Of a stretch of DNA of 64,000 nt, positions 1 through 8,607 are shown piece after piece. The translations under genes were made by a program, and so were the position numbers. The notes beneath the pieces are model-generated. The model was not told where the DNA came from. It saw nothing but the letters and a program-made list of their open reading frames with translations, and did not search any database. The stretch's first letter is position 1, and each line of letters begins with the position of its first letter. The stretch comes from UBA931 sp036825435 (lineage in GTDB: Bacteria; Pseudomonadota; Gammaproteobacteria; Burkholderiales; Casimicrobiaceae), in contig DAISYG010000001.1 in assembly GCA_036825435.1 (NCBI GenBank), positions 1 through 64,000 of the forward strand. Direction: 5' to 3'.

Positions 1-2
1 CA

Positions 3-68
3 TCAACCAAGTTTACGCCGCAAGCGGCGGGGAATTGAACCCGAAGAGATTAAAATTATTTTCTTCAT
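3..68 (-). other. Possible 21-codon ORF with palindrome at the window edge
   Basis: A good ribosome-binding sequence (AGGAG) precedes an ATG at 68, and the frame runs 21 codons to a TGA at 3-5. Its 3' half holds the palindrome GCCGCAAGCGGC (about 16-28) next to GGTTCAATTCCCC, which resembles a tRNA T-arm, but no other tRNA parts are present. The left context is cut off. It could be a pseudo-tRNA-like repeat fragment rather than a gene. The rest of 69-332 holds no gene I can support. Confidence 0.2.
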
Positions 69-331
69 AAAATCTCCTAAGATTTACAAAATAGATGCCT
101 TAAGGCGTATTCATTATACGTCTTTTGTTGAATAAAAACTATATTTGCATACTTTGTTTTAACAAAGTGTCGCGGATGGCTTGCTTGATGTCTTTTATTT
201 GCTACCATCAACAGATATGTTGGTTCTTGCAACTTTTTACAGTAATTCCATGAACTTTTTTCATTTAACCGAATGGAACTACTCGCGGAGTTATTGAAAG
301 AATTATTTCATTAATTATACTCAATCTAAAC

Positions 332-372
332 TACCTATGTCCCTCAATAAATTACATTGAGGGACATAGGTA
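332..372 (-). terminator. Long perfect hairpin downstream of pilQ
   Basis: ACCTATGTCCCTCAAT (333-348) and its exact reverse complement (356-371) form a 16-17 bp stem with a 7-base loop, 48 bases after the pilQ stop. It lacks a clear U-run on the minus strand. It is either a transcript-end stabiliser or terminator for pilMNOPQ, or a separate palindromic element. Confidence 0.5.
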
Positions 373-419
373 ATGTGGCGACTGAGTTGAAAGAAAGTGT
401 GTGTCTTATTTATTAAGAA

Positions 420-2627
420 CTAACGGACATTATGCACTGTATCTTTAACGATGCGTGGTGTTAAAAACACAAGCAACTCCGTTTTTCTACTCTCACGCCC
501 CGTCGTCTTAAACAGATAGCCGAGAACAGGAATATCACCAAGGAGTGGTACCTTATCGACATCGTTCAAAATTTCTTCTTCAAAAATACCACCAATCACC
601 GCCGTATCGCCGTTGTTGACTGCGATCTGCGTCGTCACGTTCTTGGTGTCAATGGACGGCACCTCGAAGCCACCGCCCAACTGAACGCGTTGTCCAATCG
701 AATCCTTGCGAATCTCAACATTCATGATGATGCGGTTATCCGGCGTAATCTGCGGCGTAACATCAAGCCTCAACACCGCTTTTTTGAACTCCACCGTCGC
801 AGGACTATCAGATGTTCCTGGCGTAACATATGGCACCTCAGTGCCCTGTTCAATCACAGCCTTCTGGTTATCGGCCGTAATAACGCGTGGGCTCGACACT
901 ACTTTACCACGATGATCTGCCTCCAAAGCAGACAATTCCAAGTTAATCAAATTTCCTGAACCTAGATTGATCAGCGTCATTGCCAATTGTCCTGCTGGGC
1001 TTGCAACAGGAAGATCCACGTTCAATCCGCCCACATCTGAATAACCGGGATAGCCTGCGCCAGACAGGATAGAACCAGCCGCGATTTCCCAAGGAGTTGG
1101 TGTTCTGGTCTCGCGCTCTACGCTATTATCATCGATCTCCACAGTCGGTTCCGTTGTTAACGACCCCGTTGTTCCCACTGCGTAGTTATTGAATGTGAAC
1201 CCGGCTTGCGCACCAAAACGAACGCCTAATTTACGACTGAAACCATCAGACGCAATCACGATACGCGCTTCAATCAGCACTTGGCGCACGGCGATATCCA
1301 CTTTCTGAATCAGCTGTCGTACTTCCTCAAGCCGCGCCGCAGTGTCCTGCACGAAAATAATATTGGTGCGCGCATCGACTACCGCGCTTCCGCGCTTTGA
1401 CAGAAATTTTTGACTAGAATCAGAAAGCAATTTTTGAATGTTTTCAGCCTTTTGGTAATTGAGCTGGAACATTTCCGTCTGTAGCGGTTCAAGATCGCTC
1501 AATTGTTGCTGCGCCTCGAACTGTTGCTTTTCCTGGAGTGCCAATTCATCACGCGGCGCAATCAGTACCACCGAACCGTTCTTGCGCATATCCAGACCCT
1601 TGGTCTGCATGATGATATCCAACGCCTGATCCCAAGGTACGTCTTTCAGCCGCAACGTCAGATTGCCTTGAACCGTGTCGCTGGTGATGATATTGAGGCC
1701 GGTAAAATCGGCGATCACCTGCAACACTGCTCGCACCTCCACGTTCTGGAAGTTCAACGACAGCTTGTCGCCTTTATAGCCCTTGCGCGACCCTTGCGTC
1801 AGTTTATTGGGATCCTCAATGATTTGTTTGATCTCCAGTGTAAACCGTGTATCGGTTTGATAGGCGGAATGTTCCCAAGCGCCGCGCGGTTCAATCACCA
1901 TCCGCGTCCTATCGCCTTGCGAGAAGGAGTCGATCAGCGCCACCGGAGTTCCAAAGTCAGCCACATCGAGGCGACGAGCAAGATTATGTGGTAAATCGGT
2001 TTTCAAAAAATCAACAATCAGATGCTTGCCTTGTTGACGGATATCAATCCCCGTCGAGCTATCCGACATATCAACCACGACCAACCCTTCGCCGTTGGCG
2101 CCGCGTCGGAAGTCGATGTCGCGCAACGCATGTCGCGTTTCACCGGCTTTGCTTTCGGCAAAATGCTGAACCTGCTGCATCGCCGCAGTCGCTTCATCCT
2201 GGACTTCACCGGTAAGATAAACTGCAACCACATTACCCTCAAGATCGGTCTTCGATTGCTGGGGCTTGTTGAGATTCATCACCGCACGAGTTTTCCCACT
2301 GGTTTGCACGAAGTTAATGCTACGCACCACTTCGTCGTCAATCGTCTGACGGTTACTTTGCATCGCGTTCGCCACATCCGGGAAATCCAACGCCACACGC
2401 GGCGGTGATTCAATCGTGAACCCGGAAGGAATGTTCGTCAGTGCCGATTGCAAATGAAAGCGCACAATCGTTTCGCCATTGCTGCCCTTGGAAATCGTTA
2501 CGCTCTCCAGCTGATTGCTCTGCGCAAACGCCGAAAACGATATCAGAGAGAAAACCAATAACAGCAACCACCCCGAGCATGTTTTCAGAACTGCATGCCG
2601 CTTTGTATCAAAAATCGTCTTGATCAT
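420..2627 (-). CDS. pilQ: Type IV pilus secretin PilQ
   Basis: Outer-membrane secretin through which the type IV pilus fibre is extruded and DNA may be taken up. The 735-residue product starts with a signal peptide (hydrophobic run about residues 18-35, cleavage after SFSAFA). Two AMIN-type segments follow (about 38-130 and 155-265), then the STN/N0-N1 part containing KLSLNFQNVEVRAVLQVIA (around 285), and a C-terminal secretin barrel domain ending with VPLLGDIPVLGYLF and LLVFLTPRIV. Length fits the family. It is the last gene of pilMNOPQ, 12 bases after pilP. aroK, the usual next gene in many proteobacteria, is not seen downstream in this window. Confidence 0.97.
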   Translation of the reverse strand: MIKTIFDTKRHAVLKTCSGWLLLLVFSLISFSAFAQSNQLESVTISKGSNGETIVRFHLQSALTNIPSGFTIESPPRVALDFPDVANAMQSNRQTIDDEVVRSINFVQTSGKTRAVMNLNKPQQSKTDLEGNVVAVYLTGEVQDEATAAMQQVQHFAESKAGETRHALRDIDFRRGANGEGLVVVDMSDSSTGIDIRQQGKHLIVDFLKTDLPHNLARRLDVADFGTPVALIDSFSQGDRTRMVIEPRGAWEHSAYQTDTRFTLEIKQIIEDPNKLTQGSRKGYKGDKLSLNFQNVEVRAVLQVIADFTGLNIITSDTVQGNLTLRLKDVPWDQALDIIMQTKGLDMRKNGSVVLIAPRDELALQEKQQFEAQQQLSDLEPLQTEMFQLNYQKAENIQKLLSDSSQKFLSKRGSAVVDARTNIIFVQDTAARLEEVRQLIQKVDIAVRQVLIEARIVIASDGFSRKLGVRFGAQAGFTFNNYAVGTTGSLTTEPTVEIDDNSVERETRTPTPWEIAAGSILSGAGYPGYSDVGGLNVDLPVASPAGQLAMTLINLGSGNLINLELSALEADHRGKVVSSPRVITADNQKAVIEQGTEVPYVTPGTSDSPATVEFKKAVLRLDVTPQITPDNRIIMNVEIRKDSIGQRVQLGGGFEVPSIDTKNVTTQIAVNNGDTAVIGGIFEEEILNDVDKVPLLGDIPVLGYLFKTTGRESRKTELLVFLTPRIVKDTVHNVR

Positions 2628-2639
2628 TTCTAGCCTCTT

Positions 2640-3158
2640 TTATTTCTCTGACTCTGCCAACAGCAACGAATTGGTGCGATCAGTCCAGTCACCCGCGCCG
2701 TCCTGTACCAGTTCACTCAACACTATTTCCGTTTCCGTAATGGAAACAATCCTGCCGTAATTCTGTCCCATGTAATTGCCGACATGCACCTGATAGATTT
2801 CGCCCTCTCCGGTGCGTATCAATCCAAATATTTTCTGCTTTTGCGAAAGTGTTCCCACCATCGTCAGACTTTCCAACGGAAAGGCTTCTAACGGTTGGGG
2901 TGGTCGTTTTCTTTGTTCCTGAATGAGGTCACTATCAACATCATCCACGGTAATTTTTCTTGGGAAAAATGGATCCTGAATATCATAGGCGTTATAGGTA
3001 AACGGTTGATATTCCTGCACCTCAGGAATCGGGTCGATCTTGCCGCGCTCACTCTCGCCTTGCTGATCCATCCATTGCCTTAAATCCTGATGCTGTTCAC
3101 TGCAACCGACCAGGAAAAGTGCGGCCACCAATGGTAAAAGAAGCGTTTTCATCGTCAT
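2640..3158 (-). CDS. pilP: Type IV pilus assembly lipoprotein PilP
   Basis: Inner-membrane lipoprotein that links the PilN/PilO platform to the PilQ secretin across the periplasm. The 172 residues begin with a lipoprotein signal ending LFLVGC (Cys19). A disordered linker follows, then a compact beta domain from about residue 85 (PLEAFPLESLTMVGTLSQ) that matches the PilP fold, with the conserved pattern VGNYMGQNYGRIVSI. The start overlaps the pilO stop as ATGA, indicating translational coupling. A second possible ATG two codons later would not change the lipobox. Confidence 0.95.
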   Translation of the reverse strand: MTMKTLLLPLVAALFLVGCSEQHQDLRQWMDQQGESERGKIDPIPEVQEYQPFTYNAYDIQDPFFPRKITVDDVDSDLIQEQRKRPPQPLEAFPLESLTMVGTLSQKQKIFGLIRTGEGEIYQVHVGNYMGQNYGRIVSITETEIVLSELVQDGAGDWTDRTNSLLLAESEK

Positions 3159-3769
3159 TCCTTCGCTCCTTCTGCTTGTTGCGCCTGCTGTTCCTGCTCA
3201 TCAAGGTAGCGAAAGGTTTTCGCTACTGCCGCCATCGTCAGTACGCCTTTATTACGTTCAATCGAAACATCGTTAATTGTCACAATCCGCGGTAGCGCAG
3301 CAACATCGCTGACAAAACCACCCATTCCGTGATAATCCCCCGTCAGCTTGATTTCAATCGGAATTTCTGCATAAAACTCCGCCTTCTTCTCGTTCTGCGC
3401 TGGTTTGAAAAGATCGAACTGCAAACCTCTTGCAATACCCGCTTGGTTAACATCCACCAACAACGCATCAATTTCCGAACGGCTCGGCAAGTTTTTCACC
3501 AAGGCACCAAACTCACGCTGAATTTGGTCAAGCTGCTCAATATACAAGGCATGGTTAATCGTTTTGATTTTGCGTTCGGTGTATTGCTGCTTGAGTTGAA
3601 TCTCTTCGCGTTCCTTTGCTTTCAGCGATTCATACTTTTCTTTCCACATGAAATAAACACCGAGCGCAACGATGACAACAATAATCACCACACACACCGC
3701 CAGTTTCTGCCAGAACGGCCAACTTCCGGCATCTTGAAAGTCAAGTGATCCCGCAGACAGTTCCATCAC
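3155..3769 (-). CDS. pilO: Type IV pilus inner-membrane protein PilO
   Basis: Bitopic inner-membrane protein that pairs with PilN to form the alignment complex of the type IV pilus. The 204 residues show a short cytoplasmic N-terminus, one membrane segment (about 25-43, LAVCVVIIVVIVALGVYFM), a coiled coil (about 48-95) and a ferredoxin-like periplasmic domain (about 100-185, ending RNKGVLTMAAVAKTFRYL). The tail is Gln/Glu-rich. Its start overlaps the pilN stop and its end overlaps the pilP start, both by four bases. Confidence 0.95.
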   Translation of the reverse strand: MMELSAGSLDFQDAGSWPFWQKLAVCVVIIVVIVALGVYFMWKEKYESLKAKEREEIQLKQQYTERKIKTINHALYIEQLDQIQREFGALVKNLPSRSEIDALLVDVNQAGIARGLQFDLFKPAQNEKKAEFYAEIPIEIKLTGDYHGMGGFVSDVAALPRIVTINDVSIERNKGVLTMAAVAKTFRYLDEQEQQAQQAEGAKE

Positions 3770-4407
3770 GCACCTCCTTGCTGCGCTGCCGCTTTCGCAT
3801 CTTTGCTCTGATCTTCAGCACGCTTCACGTCAAATATCATGATAAATTGGTTCGCCACTTCCGGTTTGGCGGCCTTACCCGGCTGCCTGGAACTCTGGGT
3901 GGGTTCATCTTTGATCTCGGTCAGTTTCACCTCGACAAGGCGCGGCTTGTCCAGCCACTGCGACGCGTCAATGTTACGCATGAATGCCGAAACGTGGGCA
4001 TTCGATTGCGCATACCCGGTCACTGTAACGGTATTGCCTTTCTGCTTGGCCGTCTTCAGATAAACACCCTCCGGCAACCGTTTGGCCATCTGATCCAGCA
4101 AATGCACCGACTGCGCACGGTTGGCCTGCAACGCCTCCACTGTTTTTTTGCGCTCAATCGCCAACCGTATTTCTTCGCGCAGCCGATCAATTTCTTTGAT
4201 TTGCTCGTCCAGCTTGCGGATTTCTGTCGTCAATAATTGATTGCGACTATCCTGAATATCCACCTTCTTTTGTAGGAAAGAATTGCCCAAAAAAACGATA
4301 ACCGCCGCAACAATCGCAGCGAAAATCGCCATCATGATGAACTCGCGCTGTTTGCGCGCTCGTTTTTCCTGGCGATAAGGAAGTAGGTTGATCCGTGGTT
4401 GACTCAT
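3766..4407 (-). CDS. pilN: Type IV pilus inner-membrane protein PilN
   Basis: Partner of PilO and PilM. The cytoplasmic N-terminus carries the PilM-binding motif PRINLLPYRQEKR at residues 4-16, followed by a membrane segment (about 25-42), a coiled coil (about 50-95) and a periplasmic ferredoxin-like domain with VYLKTAKQKGNTVTVTGYAQ (about 116-135). The end is an Ala/Lys-rich tail. The start overlaps the pilM stop (ATGA). Length of 213 residues is normal for the family. Confidence 0.96.
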   Translation of the reverse strand: MSQPRINLLPYRQEKRARKQREFIMMAIFAAIVAAVIVFLGNSFLQKKVDIQDSRNQLLTTEIRKLDEQIKEIDRLREEIRLAIERKKTVEALQANRAQSVHLLDQMAKRLPEGVYLKTAKQKGNTVTVTGYAQSNAHVSAFMRNIDASQWLDKPRLVEVKLTEIKDEPTQSSRQPGKAAKPEVANQFIMIFDVKRAEDQSKDAKAAAQQGGA

Positions 4408-5486
4408 GATTCAAAACTCCTCAAAGCCAGCCCGCTCGCCGTCAACAGCAACGGAGCATCCTGGGCTAATTGTTGAACACGAACTCGCCCTGCGGTTTTC
4501 ATTGCGGCAAAAGGATTGGCGACGGTCACCGGCACATTGGTTTGCTGCGACACAACTTTATCAATGCCGCGCAATAATCCACCACCGCCGGAAATAACCA
4601 CTTGCTGTATCGTACCGAACGTTGTCGTCGTACTGAAGAATTGCAGCGCCCGAGCAACTTCCATCGCAACATTATCCAAATACGGACGCAGCACATCGTT
4701 TTTGTAGCTGTCCGGCAGCCCGCCCGTTTTCTTCGCGGTTTCGGCTTCCGCCGTCGGCAAGCTGAACGTACGCTGGATTTCCGTCGTCAACTGATTACCG
4801 CCAAAACTCAGTTCTCGCGAAAAGAGAATATCTCGGTCACGAAACACAAAAAAACGTGTCCCGTTGGTACCAACATCAAATAATGCGATATTCTGTCCGC
4901 GTCCTTTTCCGGGCAAGCCTGGCATGATCAGACCGAATGCGTTTTGAATCGCCAACGATTCAATGTCGACGATTTCCGGTTTGGCTCCTGCGCCTTCGAC
5001 AACAGCCGAATAATCGTCCACCTTCTCGCGACGCGCCGCTGCAATCAAAACTTCCACTTCACCCGGCATGTTCGGCGCTGCACCGAGCACCCAATAATCC
5101 AGATTGACTTCATCCAACGGGAAAGGAATGGATTGATTCGCTTCGGCTTCAACGGTCAGTTCCAACTCCTCCTCTTCCTGATCCGCAGGCACGGTAATCT
5201 TTTTGGTGATCGCCGTTGCCGTCGGCAACGCCAGCGCGACGAGCTTGATCCGGCTACCCAGTCGTTTCATGCCACGTCGGAAAATATCGCTGACCTGATC
5301 GATATTGGTGATACTGCCATCCTGAATCAGGTCTTTCGGCAACGTCTCGATCACATAACGCTCCAACTGATATTTCCCATTACGCCCGGAAAGCTCAACC
5401 AGTTTGATCGATGACGACCCAATGTCGGCACCGATCACCTGATGCGCTCCCGCCCCAAATGGAAGTGAAAATTTGTCAGTAAACAT
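4404..5486 (-). CDS. pilM: Type IV pilus assembly ATPase-fold protein PilM
   Basis: Cytoplasmic actin-like (FtsA/PilM-fold) protein that docks onto the PilN tail. The 360 residues contain the first phosphate-binding loop IGADIGSSSIKLVEL (about 18-32), the second loop ALFDVGTNGTRFFVF (about 201-215) and the adenosine motif VVISGGGGLLRGID (about 297-310). It is the first gene of pilMNOPQ. The operon promoter should lie in the 167-base gap shared with the divergent PBP1A gene, the standard arrangement in beta- and gammaproteobacteria. Confidence 0.97.
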   Translation of the reverse strand: MFTDKFSLPFGAGAHQVIGADIGSSSIKLVELSGRNGKYQLERYVIETLPKDLIQDGSITNIDQVSDIFRRGMKRLGSRIKLVALALPTATAITKKITVPADQEEEELELTVEAEANQSIPFPLDEVNLDYWVLGAAPNMPGEVEVLIAAARREKVDDYSAVVEGAGAKPEIVDIESLAIQNAFGLIMPGLPGKGRGQNIALFDVGTNGTRFFVFRDRDILFSRELSFGGNQLTTEIQRTFSLPTAEAETAKKTGGLPDSYKNDVLRPYLDNVAMEVARALQFFSTTTTFGTIQQVVISGGGGLLRGIDKVVSQQTNVPVTVANPFAAMKTAGRVRVQQLAQDAPLLLTASGLALRSFES

Positions 5487-5653
5487 AATTAAGTTTCGTT
5501 GAAATCACCAATCTATTTAGGAATCTACATTAAAATGCATGCGCAAGTCCCGAATTTATCAAAATATTTTTATTTTTTTTGTTAAAGTGTTGCAGGGCTG
5601 ACTACAACTAGGTCTTACGATATTATGACCACTATTGTCAGGAATATCAAAAT

Positions 5654-7969
5654 TTGTTAACTCGCGCGTTCTTCTATCTCGTTTCTGTCGCCGTTGGGCT
5701 ACTTTTGATCGCTGTGCTCTTGGGCGCGTTTGTTATCGCTCTTTTGTACCCGACACTACCAGATCTTGATGTTTTGACCGACTACCAGCCCAAGATACCG
5801 CTTCGCGTGGTCACGCGCGAAGGCATTTTGATTGGCGAATTTGGTGAAGAGCGCCGTTCGGTGGTGCGCATTAATGAAGTTCCGGAGGTCTTGAAACACG
5901 CCATTTTGGCCGCCGAGGACGAAAGATTCTATTCGCATGGCGGCGTTGACTACATTTCCATCGCCCGCGCCGCATTAGCTAACCTTACCACCAGTACGCG
6001 CCAAGGTGCCGGCACTATTACGATGCAGGTCGCGCGCAACTTTTTTCTGACACGCGAAAAATCATATCTGCGTAAAGCACAAGAAGCATTGCTAGCGTGG
6101 AAAATCGAAGCCAATCTGTCCAAGGATGAAATTCTTCAGTTGTACATCAATCAGATTTTTCTCGGTCAGCGCGCTTATGGTTTCGCCGCTGCTGCGCGCA
6201 TCTATTACGGCAAGGAGTTGCAGGAACTCACACCTGCTGAAGCAGCGATGCTCGCTGGACTGCCCAAGGCACCGTCGCAATACAACCCGTTGGTTAATCC
6301 GCAGCGCGCCCGCTCCCGTCAAAGCTATGTTCTCGGTCGCATGCATTTGTTAGGTTACCTTGACGATCAAACGTATGCCGCCGCACAAAAGGAGCCCCTG
6401 GTCTTGCGCACACAGAATACGCAAGAACGTCCACTGATTCCGTTGCACGCCGAATACGTGGCGGAGATGGCGCGCCGCAAAGTCGTCGAAGCTTATGGAC
6501 AGGAAGCATATACGCTCGGTTTGACGGTCTGGACGACCTTGTCGCACGACATGCAAAAATCCGCGTATCAGGCGTTGCGTCAGGGCGTCTTTGATTATGA
6601 TCATCGCCATGGTTTTCGCGGCCCGGAAGCGCGAATAACGCTGCCAGAAGATGCGCGTGAAGACGACCCCGCGTTGATCGACACGGTTTTCCTCAATCTT
6701 GCCAATTACGACAACCTGTTGCCCGCGGTTGTCCTCGAAGCCACGCCGCAGGAATTGCGCGTGCTGATTTCCGATGGCACGGTCGCTGTCGTGTCCGGCA
6801 AGAGTCTGAAGTTTGTGGAAAAAGCATTGCAGCCCAAAGCGCCCGCCAGTCTCAAACTTACCCGCGGCTCGATAATTCGCTTGTCAAAGTTCAATAATGA
6901 ATGGACGGTAACGCAAATACCGGAAGTGGAGGCCTCACTGGTCGCCACCGACCCACAAACCGGCGCACTGCTGGCACTGGTCGGTGGCTTTGATTTTGAC
7001 CGCAATCAGTTCAACCACGCCACACAGGCGCGGCGGCAACCGGGCTCATCGTTCAAGCCTTTTATTTATTCTGCTGCGTTGGAAAAAGGCTTTTCGCCCG
7101 GCACCATTGTCAACGATGGTCCATTTTTTGTGCCTGCCGAAGAAGCGGGCGGCACCGATTGGGAACCCAAAAATTACGACGGCAATTACGAAGGTCCGAT
7201 GCGCCTACGCGTTGCGCTCGCCAAATCCAAGAACTTGGTGACCGTGCGCGTGTTGCAGGCAATCTCGCCGCAATATGCTCAAGATTACATCACACGCTTC
7301 GGCTTCTCTGCTGCCGATCATCCTGCTTATCTGACGATGGCACTTGGCGCTGGATCGACGACGCCGATGCAAATGGCGAGCGCTTATTCCGTTTTCGCCA
7401 ATGGCGGCTATCGCGTCGCACCTTACTTCATCGACATGATCACGGATGCGCGAGGCAACATCGTGCAAGGCAAACCACCGACCATGCTCGAAGAAACCCG
7501 CGAGCAAGTTATCGACCCGCGCAATGCGTTCATTATGAATTCGATGCTACGCGACGTAGTCAACAGCGGCACGGCGTCGCGTGCGCGTTCGCTGAAACGC
7601 AATGATCTGGCCGGCAAAACCGGCACCACGAACGACTACATCGACGCTTGGTTTTGCGGCTACAACGCCAGCTTGGTCGGCGTCGTCTGGATCGGCTACG
7701 ATCAACCGCGTTCGCTCGGGCGACGCGAAACCGGCTCTGCCGCCGCGTTGCCGATCTGGATCAACTTCATGAAAGATGCACTCAAAGACGTCCCGGAAAC
7801 ACCGCTCAAGCCGCCGCGTGATGTGATTTCCGTGCCGATCAACACCGAAACCGGCCTGCGCGACGAAAGCAGTCCCGACAAAGAATGGTTCTACTCCGAA
7901 TTCGGTCCACCGGACGAAATGGAAATGCTGGAACCCGTCGATACATATTCTCTCGAACAAATTTTCTGA
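5654..7969 (+). CDS. mrcA: Penicillin-binding protein 1A (bifunctional)
   Basis: Class A penicillin-binding protein that polymerises glycan strands and cross-links peptides in the periplasm. After one N-terminal membrane segment (about 5-30) comes a GT51 glycosyltransferase domain with EDERFYSHGG, GAGTITMQVARNFF and RAYGFAAAARIYYGK (about 75-190). An inserted OB-like region precedes a transpeptidase domain with the catalytic S465-x-x-K468 (GSSFKP), SKN and KTGTT. The start is TTG at 5654; no ATG occurs before the membrane segment. Length of 771 residues suits PBP1A. Divergent from pilM, and its TGA overlaps the next ATG. Confidence 0.96.
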   Translation: MLTRAFFYLVSVAVGLLLIAVLLGAFVIALLYPTLPDLDVLTDYQPKIPLRVVTREGILIGEFGEERRSVVRINEVPEVLKHAILAAEDERFYSHGGVDYISIARAALANLTTSTRQGAGTITMQVARNFFLTREKSYLRKAQEALLAWKIEANLSKDEILQLYINQIFLGQRAYGFAAAARIYYGKELQELTPAEAAMLAGLPKAPSQYNPLVNPQRARSRQSYVLGRMHLLGYLDDQTYAAAQKEPLVLRTQNTQERPLIPLHAEYVAEMARRKVVEAYGQEAYTLGLTVWTTLSHDMQKSAYQALRQGVFDYDHRHGFRGPEARITLPEDAREDDPALIDTVFLNLANYDNLLPAVVLEATPQELRVLISDGTVAVVSGKSLKFVEKALQPKAPASLKLTRGSIIRLSKFNNEWTVTQIPEVEASLVATDPQTGALLALVGGFDFDRNQFNHATQARRQPGSSFKPFIYSAALEKGFSPGTIVNDGPFFVPAEEAGGTDWEPKNYDGNYEGPMRLRVALAKSKNLVTVRVLQAISPQYAQDYITRFGFSAADHPAYLTMALGAGSTTPMQMASAYSVFANGGYRVAPYFIDMITDARGNIVQGKPPTMLEETREQVIDPRNAFIMNSMLRDVVNSGTASRARSLKRNDLAGKTGTTNDYIDAWFCGYNASLVGVVWIGYDQPRSLGRRETGSAAALPIWINFMKDALKDVPETPLKPPRDVISVPINTETGLRDESSPDKEWFYSEFGPPDEMEMLEPVDTYSLEQIF

Positions 7970-8607
7970 TGCCGCCGCGCCGCAACACTTCCGCGTTGGA
8001 TGGTCGGCGCAAGTCATCGTCTTCTGCGCGTAATCAACAACAACTGCGTCAGCGCATCGCGCAGCAGACCGCCGAGTTGATCCTCAATCACGGCATCGAC
8101 GATTGGCAGTACGCCAAACGCAAAGCGGCACGCCAATTGCTGCTGCCCGAAAACAGCGCCCTGCCCGACAATGAGGAAATCGAAGCCGCGCTGTTTGAAC
8201 GTCAAGCGTTATTCGGCGCACATCAGGAAAAATCGCACGAGGAAACCTTACGCGATAAACGACAGCGGGCGTTGACATGGATGCAAAAATTTCGTGATTT
8301 TTCGCCGCGTTTATATGGCGCGCTTGCCGAAGGCTGGGGCGGAGAAAATCAAATCATCCGTATTGAACTTATCAGCGACGACCTCAAAGCGGTCGAAATC
8401 ACGCTGATCAACTTTGGTTTTCGCTACCACAACACCGACACCGCTCGTGAAGATACGCTGCAATTTGCGGTGTATGAAAATGATCGTGAAGACGAGCACG
8501 TTCTGCTGCGCGTCGTCACGCCACAAGGACGTCACCAACGCAAACAACGTCACGTTTTTCTCGATCAGGATGCGCTCGCCGCGCTACTTGACCAGCGTGG
8601 CGATTAA
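7969..8607 (+). CDS. Conserved hypothetical protein co-translated with PBP1A
   Basis: A 212-residue cytoplasmic protein with no signal peptide or membrane segment. The N-terminal third is very basic (PPRRNTSALDGRRKSSSSAR) and probably disordered. It is followed by a helical part with AQQTAELILNHGIDDWQYAK (about 39-58) and a C-terminal mixed alpha/beta part (about 115-205) that could be a nucleotidyltransferase-like fold, though I do not recognise catalytic residues. The ATG overlaps the PBP1A stop (TGATG), so the two are probably made together. I recognise it only as a type of protein found in betaproteobacteria; its function is unknown. Confidence 0.8.
   Translation: MPPRRNTSALDGRRKSSSSARNQQQLRQRIAQQTAELILNHGIDDWQYAKRKAARQLLLPENSALPDNEEIEAALFERQALFGAHQEKSHEETLRDKRQRALTWMQKFRDFSPRLYGALAEGWGGENQIIRIELISDDLKAVEITLINFGFRYHNTDTAREDTLQFAVYENDREDEHVLLRVVTPQGRHQRKQRHVFLDQDALAALLDQRGD

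Noticed and set aside
20..50. tRNA gene at the left edge
   Set aside because: Only a T-arm-like GGTTCAATTCC is present; no acceptor, D-arm or anticodon arm can be built.
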